Shown one piece after another: positions 39,581 to 50,653 of a stretch of DNA of 64,000 bases (positions within the stretch are counted from its first letter, which is position 1; the number at the start of each line of letters is the position of its first letter). The stretch lies in assembly GCF_028453695.1 (NCBI RefSeq), contig NC_135777.1:13381714-13445713 (forward strand), in the 5' to 3' direction. The position numbers and the translations under genes were made by a program. Under the pieces are notes generated by a model. It did not search any database. It was not told the DNA's origin and saw nothing but the letters and a program-made list of their open reading frames with translations. Origin of the DNA: Augochlora pura. Taxonomy: Eukaryota; Arthropoda; Insecta; Hymenoptera; Halictidae.

Positions 39581-40020
39581 AGGCTCTACATCCATGGACC
39601 AGTCCGATTCATTTCAAACCTCCTTGATTCAGCCCCCTTCAGCCTCTACATCCACGGACCCATTAGCCGTTTGCACGAAAGAAAACATTCTGATAAAAGG
39701 AAGTCATAAAAAAGAATTGGTTTCCAGGACGAAGAGCCATTTCTACCCGTATTTGCTGAAGACGGAAAGCTTAGAAGCATAATTAATGAGCTGTAATCTA
39801 GAGAATGTTAAACAAAGCCGTAATGACGAACATATGTAGTTAGAGAACGGATAAAATAAGAGATACTCCAAAACTATTTTTGTATGTATGTTGACTTAAA
39901 TATTTTTCAAATGCTAAAAAAATTTTTGTTAAGACATTACAAACATATTTGTAAAGTCATTTAAATAAACCATGTGATATAGAATTGGAAAAATAAAATG
40001 TGTTTTACGAAAAAAAAATG

Positions 40021-40151
40021 TAGCTTCCAACGGGATTTGAACCCGAATATTATTTGAAGCCTGCAGTATACAATTTAAATGTTGCAAAATGATTGACAAA
40101 AATACATGATATTTTACATTTTACAGTTCACCATTGCGCTAACCGATTAAG
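40021..40151 (-). pseudogene. tRNA-like fragment (A-box and B-box resemblance)
   Basis: On the minus strand, GGGTTCAAATCCCG matches a T-arm/B box and is followed by TTGGAAGCT like an acceptor 3' strand. About 90 bases upstream, TCGGTTAGCGCAATGG resembles the D-loop side of a tRNA and an A box. GCAGGCTTCAAA resembles an anticodon arm with a TCA loop, but its 3' strand does not pair. No matching 5' acceptor strand was found. It is more likely a degraded tRNA-derived segment, or chance similarity, than a working tRNA. Confidence 0.3.
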
Positions 40152-40624
40152 TTGTATTGAGCGGAAACATTTCGGCATATATTCCGCTCGTTACAATTTT
40201 TTTGCTCGCTTAATTCGCATTTTCAGGGTTAAAAAATTATTTGTTTCGATGCCACAACGTTTGAAATTACTTAATCCACACTCGCGGTGAACTAAAAAAG
40301 TAGTAGCTTCATTGTGACAGCAAAAAACATCGACACATTGGGTTTTCATTTTTTTTGACAATGTTGCAGGCGAGCAAAAAATCTGAGAAAAATTGAGTAC
40401 ATGAGCCGTGATAGCACCTTGTCAGGGAATTAATGTAAAAGTTTTACCTATTTTAGTTTTCGAGAAATCTTCAATTTTCCGATTTTTTGGGGGTTTTTCA
40501 TTTTTGAAATCACAACTTGCAACTGAAAAATCTGGAAAAAGTTCTATAACATGCGGCTTAATGTCCAAAATAAGCCATATTTTTTTCAAAATTTTAGAAA
40601 ACCGCTAAAGGTGGAAAAATGCCG

Positions 40625-40777
40625 GAAAACCGCAAAATCTAATTTACCCTGTAATTACCCTCACGGACAAGTTACAGGGTTAAAATTTTGCACAGATGAG
40701 TTTTTATTGGTCAGCTATCGATCGGTGTATGACTCATTGAAAAACCTCTAAGGGCAGTTTTGACCATCTTAATCGGC
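40625..40777 (-). repeat. right terminal inverted repeat of the 1.46-kb element
   Basis: Reverse complement of the left repeat, ending CTTAATCGGC beside TA. Sporadic mismatches between the arms (for example the CTCTTAGAGG/CCCTTAGAGG position) suggest some age since insertion. Confidence 0.8.
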
Positions 40778-43700
40778 TACGTCCCGCTATTTTTGGCGAG
40801 AGCAGAGAGAAGAGGAGGCGCGCGATATTTCGCCGTGAAAGAAAAATAGAGCGATTCGATCCGATCACTGGGACAAGCGGCGAAGAGAGTCGAAGAGAGT
40901 CGAAGAGAATCAAAGGGAGTCGGGGGAGGGTCAGAGATCTTCGATCCGAGCGACACTGGAAAAATTACCCCTAGCGAGCGTCAGGGTACACGTCGAAAGT
41001 TTGGCAAATTCGAAAGTCTGTAGCATCGTTGAAACATTTTTTTCAGGATTGAAATCAACAAGGATGTGTCGATCGAAGCTTCTGCTTTACAATGACTTGT
41101 TATAGATAGATGTACAACTGTTTTTCGCGAGCTTATTTCGCTTTGTACGAGGAGTTCGACCGTGGCCTTCGTCGTACGTTTTCGATTAATCTAGTGCTGG
41201 CACATATTCACTCAAGATGCAATAAAACAGTGTAAAAAGTCGAGCGTCGTGATTCGAGAGTTCATTGCAAAGCGGAAGATCCGATCTTGAAATCCGTATC
41301 AGTTTATACGTGGTAAAAATTCTCTAGTGTCACCAGAGGCGACCGAATTTTTAATACTGCTAAGAGAAAAAATGTAATCAAGGGGCAAATAATTCCGTAT
41401 TGATAATTCATTCGGAAAATAATTCACTGTTGTAAACAGACTGCGAATTTAATGCAGATTTACTTAAACACATTATAGTATTATATACGACTTATTAAAA
41501 TGATTAAAAAAAGAAAGAAATATTCCTATAGCAGCTCCTGTATCTTGCAGTTCATGCAGACAATTTTTATTCACCATAAATAGTCGCGGCCTAGTTATAA
41601 ATCCGCAATTTTCGCCAATTAGGCTGTTACGATAATTAGTCCTCTGTGTATACGGATAATCAGAATTCCTCATAAGCGTCGGTTATCTTGTCTATAGATC
41701 CTCCACCGATCGATCGACTAGCGATCTAACGCCGACACGGTACACGTAGCCTACGTGTCGACACCGAACGCATTTTAGTGACTTGTTCGCCGTACCGGCA
41801 CGCTCTCGTAATCATCGGATAACCGATCGACGCGCCGAAAAACCCCGAAGAATCGATTCACAGCGTCCCTGGAAGAGATCCTCGAAGCTTTTTCGAAAAA
41901 TCTGCCGTTGGGTGCTCGCGTTTTGTTTCGGACATTTTTATGGCGGGACGGAAAATGTTCCCCCGTCCCTGGACGTCGATCGGGATTTTCTTTGACGGCC
42001 GGAAACGTAGAAGAGTACACCGTCGCTCAAAAGTGAGTGGACACTCCCTTGCCGGGGACACGTGCTGATTTTTATGCGATTTTAGCGCGATAGCGTGCTC
42101 TATAGAGAATATTTGACAGGCTCTTTTGTCGACGAACGTCCGCATTGATGACATCAAGCACAGAGATTTTCGGCCGAAGAGGCGAATTTAGCGAAGGATA
42201 TCGACGTCAGCGTTTCACATTTACGTCACGGAGACGTTGGGCTCGTTTGCGTAGATCCTGTGGGTCGACACATGTCTTTTCAAGAAGACTAATTGTAATA
42301 TCTTAACAAATTCTCGAAAGAATTCTACTCGTTATCTACTAAATATAGATATTTATCTATTTTCTGTTATAATTCTATTGTAAAGGAAAGAAAAGTAAAA
42401 GAAAATGTCAAAAAAAATTTAAAAACAATGAACAAAAGATAATGTCTGAAAAGAAATGAAGTTGTAATAATAATGATAATAATATAAATTAGATGACAGT
42501 AACGAAAAACAGGAAACAATGTCACAAAAACTATATAATGCCTGTGATATTATAATTTAGTAAAGTAAATCAAGTAATTCACGAAACAAAACTATCAGAG
42601 AAACTATTAAGGATAAAGAATATCTAATCAACTAATCAATCATAGAATGTCTTAGCAAGTGACTTAACAATTTCGCCGCTGCTGTAACAATGTCATAAAT
42701 GTTACGAAATGAAAATAACGTATACAATCAAACTGCAATTAGAAAGCTAAGTCCTACGACATCAATTGCTTACTCGAAATTGTTACGCATTGCGTCTGAC
42801 ACTAATAAAATTAATAAGATATACTGAATTGGCATCGGAATTAATGTTCAAATCTCCGCGAATAATTCCGTCGGCCATACATAGCGGTCAAAGTGTTAAT
42901 GTCCGCGAATATCCGAAAGAAGCTTAACAGCTTCATTTCCGCTGATATTCTCGCGAAGCTTTAAATTAAATTACTCGAGGCAAATTATAGCTTTGCGAAT
43001 GAAACTGTTAATCGCTCGGAAGCGATACATTAAAAAACACGCGATAATTTGTCCTCGACTTCTGAGGCCTGCCGGGTAGGAAAGATAGAGCAGGTGGAAA
43101 CGTGAAATGGCATAGCACGCGCGTACTATACCGGAGCGGAATGGACGAAAGACGACGGAGATTCCGCGGACAGCATTTCGGGGCTCGTTCTCGCGTAATA
43201 AAACGACGCCGCGAACGTTCGATTCTGTCGAAGGGATATAATGGAGAGCCCGTGCGTCGTGTCACTGATACATTATCCTGACGAACGCGCCGTAAATATT
43301 CCGCCGCAGAACGAAACGCGCCGATTAATCAGAGCGCATTCGAACGGGCCGGTTATTTAACGATCGAGCTCGCGGAACGATGCGCCGGCGGTTCTATTTA
43401 TTATTTAAGCCCGTGGAAACCGCGCGGTCGAGACTCTTTGACAATATGCAGGAAATTCGCCGCGAAATCACCGAAACGCGTTCATTTATCTATGAGGGAT
43501 TAACGACGGGTACGAGTCGGTGCGGGGGAGGAATGATCGTGGGATGGGAACGTGACCGTGTGGGGGGTGAGACAGCATGCATTTTCCCGCGAATTTCGCG
43601 ACCGAAAAGGTCGAAAACATTAATTACAAGCTGCATACTTGAGCGCCGCTGTTTGGCTCCGAATTAATCTGTCGCCGCCGGGAGGCACGTGAAAAACTAC

Positions 43701-43994
43701 CCGCTTAAGAGGCCGGCTTTCTCGCGGCGCGCGGGTCGTTTGATTGGCAGCTCTCGAGGACAGCTCCTCTTCAGGCTCCTCGGCGCGCCCTCTCTCTTTT
43801 AAAAATCCTCTCCTCGCGCCGCCACTCCGAGGCGCGTTCGCGCGTTACAGAGCGGAGACGGGAGGGAGCCGCGAAGAAACCGGAAGGAGCCGAGAGCTTT
43901 ATTTTCGGCGTGTCGGTATTGAAACAATTACCAACAAGATGGACAAGAATACCACCACGGCTAGACACTGAAGGGACGAAACCGAACCTATTAA

Positions 43995-44292
43995 CACGTT
44001 TGTCATCGCGTCACCCATATCTGAGTGACAGGTATGCTTCCGTGGAGCCCCGTCACCCAAATATGGGTGACGTTCTTCTTGTTCAAGTTAAATAGAATTT
44101 CATTTATTTGTTTTATTCAATTTACGAAAATCCCATTTGTAGCACAGGAATTTAATGGAATAAGCACCAGCATATAAAATATACGAAATAAAAATATTAA
44201 AAATTGATACAGTATTACATCTATTATACCATATACTATTATTTATTATTCCGGAACGGAGACACGAGGTAGTCGCGAGGGAACTAGTGTGT
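43995..44292 (+). mobile_element. TTAA-type MITE, family D, with tandem palindromes
   Basis: Left end TTAACACGTTTGTCATCGCG (43991 on) is mirrored at the right by CGCGAGGGAACTAGTGTGTT followed by GAA (to about 44296). Inside the left end are two GTCACCCA...GTGAC palindromes. No coding capacity. The right target site TTGAA departs from TTAA, so the right boundary is less sure. Confidence 0.55.
44010..44072. repeat. two tandem GTCACCCA...GTGAC palindromes
   Basis: GTCACCCATATCTGAGTGAC (44010 region) and GTCACCCAAATATGGGTGAC (44053 region) are about 43 bases apart. The second has perfect 8-bp arms around four bases. Such subterminal palindromes may be transposase-binding sites or may form cruciforms. 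Confidence 0.75.
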
Positions 44293-47200
44293 TGAATAGA
44301 ATTCCATTTTCGACCGACTGATATTTATTTATTTTAATGGGCAAAGCCCTCTTACTTTTGGGTAAATAAGATTGAGGGTAAAGTAAGAAATCACTATAAA
44401 ATATATAAAATTTTAATTAACTCTGCATACACCTAATAAAGATGATTGAAAGAGGTGATTAGAGATAGAGACATTAATATTTTTAACTTAAAGAAGAACA
44501 TCCTTAAGAAACTGGTAATAGCTTTCGAGAAGTTAGGTTAGGCTGCAAAGTGATAACGAGTATTGTCTGTTAGCAAACCCTTGGGTATGTATTCGATGAA
44601 GTGCAGGGTTTCTGAAGTGAATGCACGTTGCTATCTCATCATTTAGGAATTCAAACACTAATTATATGACTGCACTACATATTATATTAAATAGTCAAGC
44701 GAAGCGCGTTAAACACGTATATCACTACCATTTTGGTACCAAGACTGAGCGCAATACTAATAGCGGCGGAGATGCGAAGCTACTTTTTCGCTTTATTCTG
44801 ATGACTTGATTTTATGTTAATGAGCTCGAAGCATTTCCGAAGGAAAAAAGAGTATGATAACCCTTTTTGAAAGATTTAAGAAATAAAAGCAAGTTGCAGC
44901 TGAATAAAACTTCTCTGAAGAATGAACAAATTAAACACCTTGCGTGACGTCGATCACGTGTAAATGAAACTGATTATCGACTAGTTCAACAAATTCAGTT
45001 TTATGGTACTACATATGAACAATCTCAATTTTAAAAGGATGTTTAGCTTACAAATGAGTTGAAGTACTATCGAGTACGATAAATTTTTACCTTCAGATTT
45101 CTGTATCATTAACCAAAGTACATAGAAAATTCTTATGAATTTTTGAGATCGTGCTGCGTTACTTGATCTGTTAACAATCTTACTTTACTTATAATTATTT
45201 TAACAAATAACGGGTATAATTTTGGGAAATATTAGGCACAGCTAATACCATAAATAATCGACCTGATAAAGCGAAGAGGAAAATTGCAAATAACTTCGTT
45301 CTTCGGAGATTTCGGTGGAGCCCGATTAAAACTGTGTGCGGCTTTTTAAACAATTGTCCGACCATCGGTACAATTTCACGAGAGGACTTTTGGCCGCATG
45401 TGGGACCGAAATACCCGAGAGCCCGGCGACCCGCTCGTTTTAACAAACGCGGCCCCCCTGTGTTTTAACCGGGCGCAACCGAGCGTGCTCGCCTCTTGCC
45501 TCGGAGAGGGTAAATATTGGAGCTCGATATTAATTTCCGTTCTAACTTGAAACTGTTCCGGCCGAGTATACGCGGATGAATCTCGTTACCGTATCCCGCT
45601 CGAGAGCGCCCGATCCAAGGTAAACGAAGGTTGCACCGGAACGTCCGCGCACCATGATGCGAGTACAAAAATACCGAGCTCGCGTGCCTACGTTTCCGAG
45701 CGGGCTAGCCGATCTACGTCGACGTTCGATAGCAACCAAGCACGATTGCCGTTCGATAATTAAACGATAACGTCACTCGAGAACGAGCTCGGCCGTCGGC
45801 GATGTTCAATGCACATCGACGATGTTCAAGGTGTCGCGGATTTGTTCTGAAAAAAATGGAAACGAATCGCAGAAATGGAGCGGCTAACGAGAGTGCCCCA
45901 TACGCACCCCGATCCCTGGGAACGAGATTCCATGGAACGTAAATAAGAATGCCGGGAAAAAAAAGCCGGATAAAAAGTAACGGCGTTGTCGTCCATTGGA
46001 TCGTACTTACGAACGGCTGCGACGAAGAACGATCTAATAGCGCGCGCGGGATCGAGAGAGACGCCGGCAAAGAGAGACGTTTATTGCGCGTTGAACCGTG
46101 TCGACTTAGCGTACCAAGCAAAGTGAAACCTCCACAAAAAGTCAAAAGAAAAAGCGAACGTGACGAGGGTCAGTAGGGCCTCGTATGCACGTCAACACCG
46201 CGGGAAAATGCAGGCGCAACACCCAGTCGGGAAAGTATTCGGTGAACGAGATGGGTGGGAACGGTCTGGTGCCGGCTCGATAGCTGATGTTTCAAAGCCG
46301 CTAACTGCGAAATGAGGCGTGTAGAAATGGATGAAGTGCTCCGTATTCGAAGATATCACGCGGAAGGAATGCGGGGCAGATTGGCAGTTGTGTCAGCGAA
46401 TCGAACTTTCAACAAACGGGGTCTCCTCATTACGAAGCACAGTGTTTGACTATGAAAGCGATCCGAACAATAAAAACAGTAACACAATGTAGGCGTTTCT
46501 CTATTTGATATATGGTTGAAATTTAAAAAAACGCATACACGTTCGGAATCGCTGATAACAAAGTGGTCCACAAATAGCACCTTGCAAACGAAAGCATCTT
46601 GTTTTGTCCTTTCGCGTTGAATCGATAGAACGATAAATAATCTACGCGACGGAAAGATAAATGGCTGAATTCCCGGGCCGCTACATTGAGTGTAGAATGG
46701 TGAGATAAGATGAGATAAAATTTGAAAAAATTGCAGGCATTGAACGCAACCAACAATGCGGCGTGCAGAAAATGATTTTCGAATAGCGGAGTAACGTTTG
46801 CCGATTTAACTCGAATCGTCGATCGACCCTCGTCCGATAAGTGAGGGTTAAATAGAGACTGTGTGTCCATTCATCGGCATTAAAATTCCAACTGATAAAG
46901 AAAGCACCCACGCCTAATGATCAATCGAACCCGCATTCCATCGCAATCATCTTCCTATCTTTACGTACCGCGGCAATGCCCGGCCAATTGTCATAACTAT
47001 CGCATTTTCAGTCTAGTTTGGTGTCGCTTTCTATCCCCACCGATTTCCCCAGACCTGGCGTGACTATCGGAGCAAGTCTTATATTTATAGTAAATAAACT
47101 TTCTATGTCATTCGCGCCGGACGGGTCTTTATCCCCTAAGCGATCCAAAGGCTAACGACTTGGAGGCAAGCTGAATTACAGCAACTCGCACATTTGTTCG

Positions 47201-48050
47201 CGTTATCATCGAATAATATCACAGTTACATTAATTAATCATAGGTCGTTGATCGTAAGTGCCAAATGGACGCTTGGTATCGTTGTTCATTCACTGTCACC
47301 TTAGTCAACGGTCCTGTCAACGGAGACTTCTGACTATGTCCTAGATTAACTTTGGGATGACACCATACCCCATAAAAAGTGGGTCCTCGAGGATAATTTC
47401 AACGATTCGTTGGATACCTTTCGGAAGGTTCGCGCGGTACAAGACCAGTGAACGTGTCATCGTCATAGGATAGAATCTGATCGGCAATGGGACCAAGTTC
47501 ACCAGACTGCAGCGACGAAGAGGCGTAAGAGCGAGGGGACGGTGCGAGTCGGCCGGTACCAAGGAATAAAGCGGGACGGATAGAGGCGTTTGAGAGAGGG
47601 AGAGATCGAGGGAAAATGTATCGAGGCAGGCTGGAGGAAGAAGGAGAGTAGCACGCGTGCGGTTCCTCGGTTGTTAGGTCGTCGTTACACAGGTTCTTAA
47701 AGGTCCCGTGCGTGGTCTGGCCGTATGGGAGTCCGGTTGTGTGTCTGTCGGGTCTCTCGGTGTTGTGCGGAGAACTATAGTGTTTGGAGGCGCGCGGGGG
47801 TTCCCGGTGTGTCTCCGGTTCGTACGGTGCGCGCGCAGAGCCTCGACCGGCGTCCGACAGGAGTCGCTGGCTCTGTGGCCGGCCTCGGGCTGCTCGAGCG
47901 GGCCGTTCAGTCTAATTTGAACCGTCGCGCGCGCCCGACGCGGGGCCACCGACAATCCCTTCTCCGCCTCGACGTGACACGAGGCTCCTCGTGCATGCCG
48001 CGTGCAACACACGCGCCGATCCCCCGCACGATATTATCCGCACGCGTGCA

Positions 48051-48140
48051 CCAGCAGCAGCAGCAGCAATACCAGCAGCACCAGCACTAGCAGCAGCAGC
48101 AGCAGAGCCAACGACAGTAGCAGCAGTGGTAGCGGCAGCA
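48051..48140 (+). repeat. AGC/CAG trinucleotide repeat
   Basis: Interrupted CAG/AGC triplets in the vein upstream region. Open frames across it read as poly-Ser, poly-Ala or poly-Gln depending on frame, and none has a good start or conserved look, so it is treated as leader or promoter DNA. Confidence 0.8.
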
Positions 48141-48473
48141 GGACCGAGCGAGGAGAGCAAGAGCGCAACCAGTATCGCCGCTATCGTGGAATCGGTAACG
48201 CGCTGGAAACGGACGGTCCTCGTCTTCTCGCTGGTGGTCGCTTCCAAGTGCGACACCGAGCGCGACCGCCCCCGTCGCGATCGCAGATTTCCGGATCGGT
48301 CGCACCGATAGCCGGCAAACGGTTCCATCGCGATCGGATCGCCAAACAGTGCAGTGCGCGACCCGCGAGGACTAGACTTCGACGGTCCTCGGGTACCAAC
48401 CGCGAGAGAGCCCTGTGAGTATATTTAAATAGTGTGCCTCGGCCGGTCAGAGCAAGCCGACTCTTGGTCCTCT

Positions 48474-48562
48474 TCGTCGTTGTCGTCTTCTTCTTCTTCT
48501 TCTTATTCTTCTTCTGCTGCTGCTTCTCCGTCTCCGTCGTCGTCGTCGTCATCGTCGTCTCC
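48474..48562 (+). repeat. TCT/TCG trinucleotide repeat
   Basis: Pyrimidine-rich TCT, TGC and TCG triplets just downstream of the donor-like GTGAGT at 48415. If that donor is used, this tract is intronic. Confidence 0.8.
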
Positions 48563-49506
48563 CTCGTTGCCTTCTTATTCCGCGGCTCTCGTCGTGTGTC
48601 ATCATCCTCGGGTTTTCCTCGTTCGGAGTGCAACGTGATACCGAGAGCCGAGAAAAGAGACCCGCTCTCGGGGGTGGCGCGCGCGCGAGATTCTTTATCG
48701 ACTTTCAACGATTTATTTCGAGATACGGAAACACACGGACGACCTCGTTCTCCTGAGAGGAGACCGAGTTTCCGAGACGACCCCGTGTCCCCGACGATTC
48801 TCGATCGGAGCCCGTTGCTCGACGTCGCGGGAATCGAAGCCCGACGACGATTTTTAACGGCATAGTGTATGTATCGCGTGGGAAAGCGGAACCAAGGGAA
48901 ATCGAACTTCGAAGCAACCTTCGAAGCCGGTCGGCCGACACCGAGATGCGCTGTCCGTCCGATCGACAGGATGACCGGGACGATTGAACCGTTTGTTTCG
49001 GCAGTCGAAGCCGATCGGGATCGCGCGCGATAATCCCGAGGAGTACGGTCTCCTTAGGTGTCCGTGTTGCATCCGTCGAGGGCGTCGAGGATGAAGAGGA
49101 CGGCACTAGGTTGGAAGAGCAGACAGCCGAGAATCTGTCCGATGGAAGTCCCGATGTCTTGCCTCCGGTGGTACAACACCTCGTGAAGAGCGTTCGGTTT
49201 TTTCGTGGACTGCTACGAGAAGTAGGGACAAGAGCGAAGGTCTAGTGGGAAGATAGAAAAGTTGAGGAAGGACCAGGACGATCGAAAGTGACAGTCGCGT
49301 TTCGGCAACCCTGAATGATTTGATCGGTGAGAGACAGGAGAGGTCTGAGACCGAGAGAGTCTCCCCAGGGAGATCGTTCGTTTTGTGTGGTGTCCGAGGC
49401 GAATTCGGTCGCGAGAGGCAGATCAGAGTGCCAGAGAAGAGTGTGCTTGTTCGGGGTGACCGAGGTGTCGACCTCTCACCCCCGATCAAACCAGCAAGCA
49501 GGTCGG

Positions 49507-50647
49507 ATGATGTGGGCGTCTCTGCTTTTGGCCGGGATCTTAAGCGGCTGGTGGGGCGTACTGGCGCTCGCTACGGCACCCCCCGCCAATCGGAACTCCC
49601 TCGAGGTAACCTCGACGAGGACCACCGGCGACTATCCGGCATCGATGAGCATCGTCGCCGTTCAAAAGACCCGCAATTATCGTCCGACGACTTGGAACTT
49701 CCTTACGAGCGCCATCGCCGAACCCAGGGACGAGTTTGCCCTCGCCTCTTCCACCGAGGCAACGGACCAGAGGACACCGTCTCCAGCAGCACCAGCGACA
49801 GAAAATGATCGGCGGGTCGAGTCCATCTCGTGGACATCCTCCACCGCGCTGGAACCGTTCGGGGACCAACGAACCGGGTCCAGGTCCAAGATCACCGAGG
49901 AGGAGCTGTTCGACGACTCGATCCGCGCCGCGTTCGTCGCCTCCTCGCTGCGAGCGAATCGCCGGCTGGAGGACGAGCCGGTAGGACACCCGAGGACGGT
50001 CGAGTTCGGGATCTCGCAGCCTCCTCGACACTCCTCCACTCAGACGCCGTTCCTCTACAGCCCGGGGAGCGACGAGTCCTCGGTGGAGAGGCCCCGCGTG
50101 GTTCGCTCGGCCAAGCAACGACCAAAGAACCGCACCAAGGCGGACTCGCCGCGGGAGCAGCGACGCCGATGCCGGAACAAGGGCTGCCGCGGGCAGAACT
50201 GGTGCCCCGACATGGACGTCGGGAACAGGGCGTTCCTGGCGCCCACGGTCTTCGAGGGCAAGGCCAGGAGCATGTCCTCTGCGAGGAAGCCCGGCTCGAA
50301 CTACGCGGTGACGTTCGAGGTGAAGCAGGTCTACAAGAGCCAGCCGGGGTTCCCACCGCTCCAGAAGAACGACAGCGTCCGGCTGCACTTCCGCGACAAA
50401 TCCGCGCCCGGCAAGTCGACCGTGTGCGGCTACGACACCGACGGCAACCAACAACAGCAACAACAACAGCAGCAACAGCAACGCGATAATCAGAGTGGTG
50501 TGGTGCGAGCCAATATTAAGAGGGGTAAAGTGTATCTAGTGTTTGTGAACCGCGTGGGACCTAGAAACTTTACGATTCTCGGTGAGCCGGTGATTCGGAG
50601 CAAGAAGAACGAACAGGCGGTGCAGGCTGTCGTTCGGCCGGATTACG
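49507..50647 (+). CDS. vn: vein-like neuregulin/EGF-receptor ligand, first coding exon (partial)
   Basis: Probable secreted ligand of the EGF receptor, of the insect Vein (neuregulin-like) family. This exon gives 380 codons plus one base. Residues 1-22 are a hydrophobic signal peptide (MMWASLLLAGILSG start). Residues 25-220 are a Ser/Thr/Pro- and charge-rich linker. R197-V-V-R200 is a furin-type site, and a basic RRRCR cluster follows at 219-223. Residues 233-365 form a compact module opened by C233, with a VFEGKARS strand (248-255), a YAVTFEVKQVY strand (266-276), C307-G, and YLVFVN (343-348). This order resembles the N-terminal domain of type II neuregulin (GGF). N208, N288, N328 and N354 lie in N-glycosylation sequons. 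Eleven Gln (315-325) interrupt the module. The frame is open upstream to a Met at 49327, but only the 49507 Met (or the adjacent 49510 Met, with A at -3) places a signal peptide at the N terminus. The exon ends in the middle of a codon at a GTGAGT donor (phase 1). The Ig and EGF exons typical of the family are not seen here. Assignment rests on remembered family features, not a search. Confidence 0.8.
50449..50481 (+). repeat. vn: CAA/CAG repeat encoding 11 Gln in vein
   Basis: Eleven Gln codons, a mix of CAA and CAG, follow a Gly-Asn pair and precede Arg-Asp-Asn. The tract lies between C307 and the YLVFVN strand of the N-terminal module, so it probably sits in a surface loop. Mixed codons suggest it is not a pure slippage tract, but length variation between individuals is likely. 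Confidence 0.9.
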
Positions 50648-50653
50648 GTGAGT
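50648..50653 (+). promoter_or_regulatory. vn: 5' splice site of the vein exon
   Basis: GTGAGT directly follows the first base of a codon (tac g|gtgagt) and would be followed by an in-frame TGA if read through. Phase-1 boundaries are usual between extracellular modules, which fits the next exon supplying the Ig domain. Read-through would end the protein two residues later. Confidence 0.75.

Larger units (their letters stand above)
39315..40777. mobile_element. 1.46-kb DNA transposon with about 150-bp terminal inverted repeats, non-autonomous
   Basis: The ends are long inverted repeats: 39315-39462 on the left matches the reverse complement of about 40625-40777 with few mismatches. Both start GCCGATTAAGATGG and end near CGGGTTTCCGG/GCGGTTTTCCGG. 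A TA dinucleotide flanks each end (39313-39314 and 40778-40779), as expected for a Tc1/mariner-type target duplication. Each arm also carries an internal stem, CTGTAAC...GTTACAG. The interior has a GGAATGT minisatellite, a duplicated segment reading CTCTACATCCAyGGACC (about 39585 and 39645), two short open frames without transposase motifs (39567-39782 and 40093-40290), and a tRNA-like segment. No DDE/D transposase could be recognised, so it is probably mobilised in trans. The family name is unknown. Confidence 0.8.
40780..47599. other. non-coding DNA upstream of vein
   Basis: Mixed AT-rich and GC-rich blocks. GTCGAAGAGA units repeat at about 40879-40925. A GTCAAAGTGTTAAT string at about 42885 resembles the end of MITE family C without a clear partner. 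The family D MITE lies at 44.0 kb. No exon recognised. Confidence 0.45.
47600..49506 (+). promoter_or_regulatory. vn: presumed promoter and 5' leader region of vein
   Basis: GC- and CpG-rich stretch upstream of the vein start with no convincing protein. It holds a CAG/AGC repeat (48051-48140) and a TCT/TCG repeat (48474-48562). A donor-like CTGTGAGT has its GT at 48415. Possible acceptors are a pyrimidine-rich stretch ending in CAG at 49002-49004 and another ending in CAG at 49499-49501, six bases before the start codon. A two-codon uORF (ATG ATT TGA) sits at 49315-49323. A spliced 5' UTR is the simplest reading; no TATA box was recognised and the transcription start is unknown. Confidence 0.4.

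Noticed and set aside
40021..40151. A functional intron-containing tRNA gene
   Set aside because: There is no matching 5' acceptor strand, the D stem and anticodon stem do not pair; kept only as a tRNA-like fragment.
39567..40290. Transposase gene inside the 1.46-kb element
   Set aside because: The two open frames are short (71 and 65 codons) and have no DDE/D or helix-turn-helix motifs.
48181..48708. 175-codon open frame on the minus strand
   Set aside because: Thr/Lys-rich core is the TCT/TCG repeat in reverse; it lies in the presumed vein leader or intron.
49327..49506. 60-residue N-terminal extension of vein
   Set aside because: It would bury the signal peptide; the extension has no domain and a splice acceptor may lie at 49501.
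49540..50481. 313-codon open frame on the minus strand opposite vein
   Set aside because: It is the antisense shadow of the vein exon; the poly-Leu start is the poly-Gln repeat read backwards.
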